A stretch of 5,855 nucleotides of DNA, taken from the NCBI GenBank assembly GCA_028678445.1, contig JAJRDJ010000405.1, positions 1 to 5,855 on the forward strand, written 5' to 3'. A model generated the notes under the pieces. That model was not told where the DNA came from. It searched no databases and saw only the letters and a list, made by a program, of their open reading frames with translations. The translations under genes were made by a program, and so were the position numbers. Source of the DNA: Methylococcaceae bacterium (GTDB lineage Bacteria > Pseudomonadota > Gammaproteobacteria > Methylococcales > Methylococcaceae). Within the stretch, counting starts at the first letter, position 1, and the number at the start of each line of letters is the position of its first letter. Of this stretch, positions 1 to 4,573 are shown in pieces.

Positions 1-1
1 A

Positions 2-439
2 GGCTCGATCGGCATCGTCTCCCGCTCCGGCACCCTCACCTATGAAGCGGTGTACCAGACGACCCGGGCGGGCCTCGGTCAAAGCACCTGCGTCGGGATT
101 GGCGGCGATCCGATCAAGGGGCTGGACTTCATCGACGTGCTCTCCCGTTTCGAGGCAGACCCCGCCACGCGCGGCATCATCATGGTGGGTGAAATCGGCG
201 GCAGCGCCGAAGAAGAAGCGGCAGAATACATCAAGGCCCACGTCACCAAACCGGTGGTCGGCTACATTGCCGGCCTGACCGCGCCTCCCGGCAAGCGCAT
301 GGGCCACGCGGGCGCCATCATCACCGGCGGGAAAGGCACCGGCTCCAGCAAGGTGACGGCGCTGACAGCGGCTGGAGTTGCAGTGGTGGCTACGCCCACC
401 GAGATGGGCCGGCGCATGAGCATGCTGCTGGGCGGTTAG
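2..439 (+). CDS. sucD: Succinyl-CoA ligase (ADP-forming) alpha subunit, C-terminal half (5' end outside window)
   Basis: This is the last 145 codons of the alpha subunit of succinyl-CoA synthetase, the cytoplasmic TCA-cycle enzyme that converts succinyl-CoA, ADP (or GDP) and phosphate to succinate, CoA and ATP (or GTP). The reading frame is open from base 2 and ends at TAG 437-439. Visible family landmarks are the GIVSRSGTLTYEA segment at the left edge, GIGGDPIKG around 100-122, the MVGEIGG loop around 181-205, and PPGKRMGHAGAI, whose histidine (codon 305-307) corresponds to the phosphorylated active-site histidine of the family (His246 in E. coli). The end (EMGRRMSMLLGG) is typical, so the 3' end is intact. 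The E. coli protein has 289 residues, so about half is missing to the left. The beta subunit gene sucC is expected just upstream but is not seen. The GTG at 50 is an internal codon, not the start. Confidence 0.97.
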   Translation, partial: GSIGIVSRSGTLTYEAVYQTTRAGLGQSTCVGIGGDPIKGLDFIDVLSRFEADPATRGIIMVGEIGGSAEEEAAEYIKAHVTKPVVGYIAGLTAPPGKRMGHAGAIITGGKGTGSSKVTALTAAGVAVVATPTEMGRRMSMLLGG

Positions 440-469
440 GCCTGTCCTTTCATGAATGAGACCTAAACC

Positions 470-803
470 ATGGATGCGGAAACCGAAGTCTTCCTGACCA
501 CCAGCGACATCTGACCTGGCAACGCCAGCAGGACCTCCACCCACGAATACTTCATGGCCAGATTTTCGCCATGACCGACGCGAGCCGGGCGCATAACCTC
601 TTTTCTGTAAATATCGCCGCCAGTCTGTACTGCCAACTGCGCGAAAAGCCCTGTGAGGTAATAACCAACGACATGCGGGTCAAGGGCAGCGCTACGCGCA
701 TGAATACCTATCCTGACATTGTGGCGGCTTGCGGGGAACCGTAGTTCGAAGACGCCATGGTCGATACCTTGCTCAAGCACAGGCTGATCGTCGAGGACTT
801 CCC
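470..803 (+). pseudogene. Decayed Uma2-family (DUF820) putative endonuclease gene
   Basis: Reading across three frames recovers a recognisable Uma2 protein, a PD-(D/E)XK-fold family of putative nucleases (COG4636). The ATG at 470 gives MDAETEVFLTTSD. A one-base loss near 508-510 then creates TGA at 512-514, and the next frame (from 511) continues LTWQRQQDLH. An extra C near 541 shifts to HEYF (542-553), and a one-base loss near 553-555 restores the former frame as GQIFAMTDASRAHNL (556-600), NDMRVKG (667-687) and YPDIVAACGEP (709-741). An in-frame TAG follows at 742-744, then FEDAMVDTLL and LIVE (784-795). YPD..VACGEP and LIVE match the two acidic core positions of the family. Homology ends just after LIVE, beside the msbA stop, so the usual LSPST...DR..K segment and the rest of the roughly 190-residue family length are gone. 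Nearly intact codons between lesions suggest fairly recent inactivation. The family assignment is from memory of its conserved motifs. Confidence 0.85.
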
Positions 804-811
804 TGGCCGAT

Positions 812-2638
812 TTAGCTGCCCGAATCGGGTTCCGGCTGGGGTTCTTGCGCCGACTGGCCAAACTGCAGGCGGTAGAGCTCGCCATACTGGCTCGGCACCT
901 GCAGGAGGCTCTCGTGAGTGCCCTGTTCGATGATCTCTCCATCCTGCATGACGTAAATCTGGTCAGCATTCTGGATGGTCGAAAGCCGGTGCGCGATGAC
1001 CAGTGTCGTTCGGTTCTGCATCAGGTTTTCCAGCGCCTCCTGCACAGAGCGCTCGGATTCCGCGTCCAGTGCCGAGGTGGCCTCATCGAGAATCAGGATA
1101 GGCGCGTTTTTCAGCAGGGCCCGTGCGATGGCGATGCGCTGCCGCTGGCCACCGGAGAGAATAATGCCTTGCTCGCCGACCATGGTGGCGAAACCCTCCG
1201 GCATATTCTCAATGAACGACAGGGCATGCGCGGCCGCAGCGGCCTGGCGGATTTGCTCCGGCGTGGCGGTTTCCCGGCTGCCATAGGCGATATTGTTGGC
1301 GATGGTGTCGTTGAACAGGGTGACTTCCTGGCCGACATAAGCAATGTGCCGACGGAGGCTGTGCAGGGTCAGATCACGAATATCGTACCCATCGATCAGG
1401 ATCCTGCCAGCGCTCGGCTCGTACAAACGGGGCAGCAGACGGATCAGCGAGGTCTTGCCGCTGCCGGAGTGCCCCACCAGGGCAATGGTTTTTCCGGGTT
1501 GAATCACCAGATCGACCGCGTGTAGCACAGTATCCCCGTCGTCCTGATACGCCAGGCTGACGCCCTGGTATTCCACCCGGCCCTCGATATCGCGCAGCAC
1601 GACGGTGCCGGAGTCCTGTTCGCGCGCGCTGTCCAGCAGCTCGAAGATGCTGCCCCCCGCCGCGATGCCGCGCTGCACGACATTGGTGAGATTGGCCACG
1701 CGCTTGATCGGGCTCAGCAGCATCGACATCGCGGCGATGAACGAGATGAGGCTGCCCGGCGTGATGGTGCCGCGCACGGAATCCAGGGATACGACATAGA
1801 GCACGGCCGCGAAGCCGCCGATGTAAATGAGCTGGATGACCGAGCCGCTGGCCGCCTCGGTCGCGATGCGTTTCAGGTAGCGCCGGAAATTAAGCTCGTT
1901 CTCCTGATGGAACTTGTCGGCTTCGTATGACTTGCCGTTGAAGACCTTGACGATGCGTTGAGCATCGATGGCCTCCTGCGCGACGTGGCCGACGCTGCCC
2001 ATCGATTCCTGAATCCGCCGGCTAATCCTGCGGAAGCGTTTGCTGACCCAGCTGATACCGACGCCCAGCAAAGGCCCCACTACCAGCAATACCAGAGAGA
2101 GCTGGAGGTTCTCGTAAACCATCAGCGCGACGAGCCCGATGATGGTCAACCCATCCCGGAAGATGCCCATCAGCCCGTTGGTCAGGGACTCGGCCACCTG
2201 CTCGGTATTGAACAACAGTTGGGACATGAACTGGCCGGATGATGACCGGTCATACGTGGCGCAGGGCAGGTTGAGAAACTGATCGAACATATCCCGGCGG
2301 AGATCCGTGATGACCCTCCGGCTGACCCAGCCCGAATAATAGTCGCCGCAGAAGCCGGCGACGCCCCTCACGATCGACAGCCCGATCAGGATGAAGGGCG
2401 CCATTCGCAAGACAGACGGGTCGTTATTGACGAAGCTCCCGTCGATCAAGGGCTGGATGAGCTTGGCGAAGGCGGGACCGAGCGAGGCGTAGATCATCAT
2501 CGCGATGGCCGAGACCATGAAGGTTCGCCAGTACGGAGCGGCATATCCCAGCAGGCGGCGGTAAGTTCCCTTGCTAACAGGAGCGGCGACACTTGCCGTG
2601 AGGGCGGGGGCTGTTCGCCTCTCTGTGCTCATGCTCAT
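812..2638 (-). CDS. msbA: Lipid A export ATP-binding/permease protein MsbA
   Basis: This 608-residue ABC half-transporter is predicted to flip lipid A-core across the inner membrane as a homodimer. The N-terminal transmembrane domain (residues about 25-330) has hydrophobic segments near 40-60, 80-97, 163-195 and 267-310, and contains family-type stretches such as TYDRSSSGQFMSQL and AQRIVKVFNGK. The nucleotide-binding domain (about 350-592) is complete: Walker A GHSGSGKT (389-396), Q-loop Gln437, signature LSGGQ (494-498), Walker B ILILDE (514-519), D-loop SALD and the H-loop His550. Length is close to E. coli MsbA (582) plus a hydrophilic N-terminus of about 20 residues and an acidic, proline-rich tail after LYRLQFG. 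Two ATGs, at 2638 and 2632, could start translation. Neither has a clear Shine-Dalgarno, and the upstream one is given. No lpxK follows; the 3' neighbour is the convergent Uma2 remnant. A related lipid exporter of the same subfamily is the only real alternative. Confidence 0.93.
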   Translation of the reverse strand: MSMSTERRTAPALTASVAAPVSKGTYRRLLGYAAPYWRTFMVSAIAMMIYASLGPAFAKLIQPLIDGSFVNNDPSVLRMAPFILIGLSIVRGVAGFCGDYYSGWVSRRVITDLRRDMFDQFLNLPCATYDRSSSGQFMSQLLFNTEQVAESLTNGLMGIFRDGLTIIGLVALMVYENLQLSLVLLVVGPLLGVGISWVSKRFRRISRRIQESMGSVGHVAQEAIDAQRIVKVFNGKSYEADKFHQENELNFRRYLKRIATEAASGSVIQLIYIGGFAAVLYVVSLDSVRGTITPGSLISFIAAMSMLLSPIKRVANLTNVVQRGIAAGGSIFELLDSAREQDSGTVVLRDIEGRVEYQGVSLAYQDDGDTVLHAVDLVIQPGKTIALVGHSGSGKTSLIRLLPRLYEPSAGRILIDGYDIRDLTLHSLRRHIAYVGQEVTLFNDTIANNIAYGSRETATPEQIRQAAAAAHALSFIENMPEGFATMVGEQGIILSGGQRQRIAIARALLKNAPILILDEATSALDAESERSVQEALENLMQNRTTLVIAHRLSTIQNADQIYVMQDGEIIEQGTHESLLQVPSQYGELYRLQFGQSAQEPQPEPDSGS

Positions 2639-2833
2639 GGACCCAGTCCGGCCGGGGTCACTGGAAGGGAAGCCGGCTGAAGGGCCATGGAAGGCCGAAA
2701 CAGGTAGGAGTGCGCGCGAAACCTTCGCGATCTTGGGCGTAAATGGCGAGGTTGTGTCGCGCGCAACTGTACTTTAAGCGGGTGTAGTGGCTATGGCTGG
2801 AAGCTGCCATAGCCCGGCTGAAGGGGACAAGGT
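2639..2833 (-). promoter_or_regulatory. msbA leader region with inverted repeats; promoter not resolved
   Basis: This 195-bp gap between the small YbdD-like gene and msbA must hold either read-through from upstream or the msbA promoter. It contains a hairpin at 2789-2814, a short palindrome at 2715-2729 (CGCGAA, 3-base spacer, TTCGCG), and a 12-base direct repeat, CCGGCTGAAGGG, at 2673-2684 and 2814-2825. The best minus-strand promoter-like pair is TTGCGC, 17 bases, TTTACG, which matches the -10 consensus poorly, so I do not call it. No coding region in the gap is convincing. Confidence 0.3.
2789..2814 (-). terminator. Stem-loop 3' of the YbdD-like gene (possible terminator without a U tract)
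   Basis: A perfect 9-bp inverted repeat, GGCTATGGC and GCCATAGCC, is separated by an 8-base loop. It lies about 20 bases beyond the stop codon of the minus-strand YbdD/YjiX-like gene, where a transcript end is expected. On neither strand is it followed by a T run, so it is not a textbook intrinsic terminator. It could instead protect the 3' end, or act in the msbA leader. Confidence 0.4.
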
Positions 2834-3007
2834 TTAACAGCATCGTCTGATCCCGTTCCAGCGCCGCTGGATTTCGGATGCATGGAACGTTTTGCGGTCC
2901 ATGGGCAGTCCCTCACCCTGATGTTGCTCTCGCCAGTGCGCCAGATAGCGCTCATAGGCATCATCGCCACAAACCCTGCGCAGCACAACCCACGCCTTAC
3001 GAATCAT
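2834..3007 (-). CDS. YbdD/YjiX-family small protein (DUF466, Pfam Sel_put), cysteine form
   Basis: The 57-residue product matches the YbdD/YjiX family: GDDAYERYLAHW near the start, a short linker with MDRKTFHASE, and the hallmark end RCC. E. coli YbdD and YjiX are about 65 residues and also end in RCC. In many bacteria the gene lies next to the carbon-starvation/pyruvate transporter gene cstA or btsT, but no transporter is seen here. The biochemical role is unknown. The Pfam name reflects a proposed selenoprotein; here both terminal cysteines use ordinary codons (TGT at 2837-2839, TGC at 2840-2842), followed by TAA. The start is uncertain. The ATG at 3007 gives the conserved MIRKAW start; a GTG at 3010 and another at 3046 (70 residues) are in frame. 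None has a convincing Shine-Dalgarno, so translation may be weak. It lies downstream of rpmG on the same strand, separated by a palindrome. Confidence 0.8.
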   Translation of the reverse strand: MIRKAWVVLRRVCGDDAYERYLAHWREQHQGEGLPMDRKTFHASEIQRRWNGIRRCC

Positions 3008-3062
3008 CACCCGTAGAGGGGAATGGCTCGTGATGGAGGATGCCACGCTGGCGTATCTGGCT

Positions 3063-3080
3063 GGGTGCGGCGCCGCACCC
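3063..3080 (-). terminator. Perfect 18-base palindrome after rpmG (possible terminator or processing hairpin)
   Basis: GGGTGCGGCGCCGCACCC is fully self-complementary. As RNA it can form a 7-bp GC-rich stem with a GCGC loop, starting 10 bases after the rpmG stop on the minus strand. No T run follows, so it may stall or protect the rpmB-rpmG message rather than end it cleanly. Being symmetric it could also be a protein-binding site. Confidence 0.45.
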
Positions 3081-3090
3081 GTGACCTTAG

Positions 3091-3246
3091 CTACTTGATC
3101 TTGCCTTCCTTGTAGATCACATGCTGGCGAACCACAGGATCAAATTTTTTGATCGCCATTTTCTCGGGCATGTTCTTCTTGTTCTTGGTGGTGGTATAGA
3201 AATGGCCGGTGCCGGCACTGGATACCAGTTTGATTTTGTCACGCAT
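3091..3246 (-). CDS. rpmG: 50S ribosomal protein L33
   Basis: The product is 51 residues, MRDKIKLVSSAGTGHFYTTT through IYKEGKIK, a complete bacterial L33 and a small component of the large ribosomal subunit near the E site. It lacks all the cysteines of the zinc-binding C+ form and so is the zinc-independent C- type. The landmark KKFDPVVRQHV is present. The start ATG (3244-3246) has a strong Shine-Dalgarno, AAGGAG at 3253-3258, six bases upstream. The stop is TAG at 3091-3093. It lies 17 bases after rpmB and shares its promoter, the usual L28-L33 operon order. No paralogue is visible in the window. Confidence 0.97.
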   Translation of the reverse strand: MRDKIKLVSSAGTGHFYTTTKNKKNMPEKMAIKKFDPVVRQHVIYKEGKIK

Positions 3247-3263
3247 GATCTACTCCTTAAAAA

Positions 3264-3500
3264 TCACACCTTCTCGCCGCGCTTGCGGATGTCCACGAGG
3301 ACGGCGTCGATACCTTTCTTGTCGATGGTACGGAGACCATGGCTGGACACTTTGAGGCGCACCCAGCGGTTTTCGCTCTCCACCCAGAACCGGTGTTCAT
3401 GCAGGTTGGGATTGAAGATGCGCTTGGTCTTGTTGTTAGCGTGCGAGACGTTATGGCCTACAATACGGCCCTTGCCCGTCACTTGGCATATTCTGGACAT
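3264..3500 (-). CDS. rpmB: 50S ribosomal protein L28
   Basis: The product is 78 residues, the same length as E. coli L28, with the family segments MSRICQVTGKG, NNKTKRIFNPNLHEHRFW, WVRLKVSSHGLR and IDKKGIDAVL, ending RKRGEKV. It is a structural protein of the large ribosomal subunit. The frame is open upstream to 3683, but the start is the ATG at 3498-3500. This gives the universal MSR.CQ.TGK N-terminus and has a GAGG Shine-Dalgarno (3507-3510) six bases away. It is the first gene of the rpmB-rpmG operon, with a leader of about 36 bases from the predicted promoter at 3544-3572. Confidence 0.98.
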   Translation of the reverse strand: MSRICQVTGKGRIVGHNVSHANNKTKRIFNPNLHEHRFWVESENRWVRLKVSSHGLRTIDKKGIDAVLVDIRKRGEKV

Positions 3501-3543
3501 GATGAACCTCGGTTCGCCTGACTGGATTCGGAAAAGCCGTGCT

Positions 3544-3572
3544 TTATAAGCCATCCCCCATAATGCAGTCAA
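3544..3572 (-). promoter_or_regulatory. Sigma70-type promoter for rpmB-rpmG
   Basis: On the minus strand TTGACT (3567-3572) and TTATAA (3544-3549) are separated by exactly 17 bases, a near-consensus housekeeping promoter. It would start transcription about 36 bases before the rpmB ATG. Because TTATAA is self-complementary, the same box reads as a -10-like element towards gshB, but no good plus-strand -35 lies at the right distance. Another plus-strand -10-like box, CATAAT (3559-3564), overlaps the spacer and also lacks a good -35. Confidence 0.75.
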
Positions 3573-3609
3573 GCAAAACCTATCCCCACCCTGGAGCCGG
3601 ACCCTACGC

Positions 3610-4566
3610 ATGAGCCTCAAACTCGGGATCGTCATGGATCCCATCCACCAGGTAAAAATCCACAAGGACACCAGCTTCGCCATGCTGCTGGAAGCCCAGT
3701 CGCGAGGTTATAAGCTCTACTACATGGAGATGAATGACCTTTATCTCCGCGACGGGCGCACCTTTGCCCGGCTGCGGCGCCTGTGCGTCGAACGGCATGC
3801 CACCGCCTGGTTCAGCTTTGCTGGCGAAGAGGATGCGCCGCTGGATACTCTGGATGTCATCCTGATGCGGAAGGATCCGCCCTTCGATCAGGAATACATC
3901 TATGCCACCTATCTGCTGGAATGCGCCGAAAGCCGGGGGGTGCATGTAGTCAACAAGCCACGCTCGCTGCGCGATGCCAATGAAAAACTGTTTACCGCGT
4001 GGTTTACCCAGTGCTGCGCTCCAACCCTGGTGGCGCGCGAGGCCGGCAAGTTGCGGGAATTCCTGCATGAGCAGGGCGAGATCGTGCTCAAACCGCTGGA
4101 TGGCATGGGCGGCGCATCCATCTTCCGGGTGGCCGAGCGAGACCCGAACCTGAGCGTCATCCTCGAAACCATGACCCAGTACAACCGCCGCTTTGTGATG
4201 GCGCAGCGCTACCTGCCGGAAATCGTCGACGGCGACAAGCGCATCCTGATCATCGACGGAGAGGCAGTACCCTACGCGCTGGCGCGTATTCCCGCTCATG
4301 GCGAGAGCCGGGGCAACCTCGCCGCCGGCGGCCGGGCCGAAGGGCGCCCCCTCACCGAGCGAGACCGCTGGATTGTGAGTCAGGTTGGCCCGGCACTGCG
4401 CGAGCGCGGACTGGCTTTTGTGGGCCTCGATGTGATCGGGGACTATCTCACCGAGGTCAATGTCACCAGCCCGACCTGCGTGCAGGAGCTGGACCGGCAA
4501 TTCGGGCTCAACATCAGCGCCATGCTGATGGACCATATTGAATCCGTCGTGAAACGAAGCACCTGA
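3610..4566 (+). CDS. gshB: Glutathione synthetase
   Basis: The 318-residue cytoplasmic ATP-grasp ligase joins gamma-glutamylcysteine and glycine with ATP, the second step of glutathione synthesis. Length fits E. coli GshB (316). Landmarks in order are the N-terminal GIVMDPIHQVKIHKDTSFAM (6-25), MRKDPPFD (86-93), NKPRSLRDANEKL (115-127), the ATP-grasp lid region LKPLDGMGGASIF (160-172), GDKRILIIDGE (208-218), the glycine-rich loop RGNLAAGG (234-241), and the metal and nucleotide site GLDVIGDYLTEVNVTSPTC (272-290). The start ATG at 3610 is the family start. Its Shine-Dalgarno is poor: a GGAG about 14 bases upstream is rather far. It is divergent from rpmB and leads, 7 bases after its TGA, into a TonB-like gene, so the two are probably one transcript. 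The glutamate-cysteine ligase gene gshA is not in the window. Confidence 0.98.
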   Translation: MSLKLGIVMDPIHQVKIHKDTSFAMLLEAQSRGYKLYYMEMNDLYLRDGRTFARLRRLCVERHATAWFSFAGEEDAPLDTLDVILMRKDPPFDQEYIYATYLLECAESRGVHVVNKPRSLRDANEKLFTAWFTQCCAPTLVAREAGKLREFLHEQGEIVLKPLDGMGGASIFRVAERDPNLSVILETMTQYNRRFVMAQRYLPEIVDGDKRILIIDGEAVPYALARIPAHGESRGNLAAGGRAEGRPLTERDRWIVSQVGPALRERGLAFVGLDVIGDYLTEVNVTSPTCVQELDRQFGLNISAMLMDHIESVVKRST

Positions 4567-4573
4567 TCGCGGC

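Noticed and set aside
463..969. 168-residue open frame on the minus strand
   Set aside because: It runs antisense to the Uma2 remnant and out of frame over the msbA 3' end. Its translation has no family look, while both covered strands have better explanations.
845..1525. 226-residue plus-strand frame opposite msbA
   Set aside because: Antisense to the conserved nucleotide-binding domain of msbA; no independent coding evidence.
2837..2842. Possible selenocysteine codon in the YbdD-like gene
   Set aside because: The two terminal codons are TGT and TGC, not TGA, so no selenocysteine is needed.
2658..2843. Small minus-strand frame in the msbA leader (61 residues)
   Set aside because: No recognisable family; it overlaps the hairpin and the end of the YbdD-like gene in another frame and lacks a ribosome site.
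3121..3549. 142-residue plus-strand frame across rpmG-rpmB
   Set aside because: Both strands cannot be coding here; L33 and L28 on the minus strand are unambiguous.
3501..3683. N-terminal extension of rpmB to 3683
   Set aside because: It would run over the promoter and the gshB start; the ATG at 3500 gives the universal L28 N-terminus with a good ribosome site.
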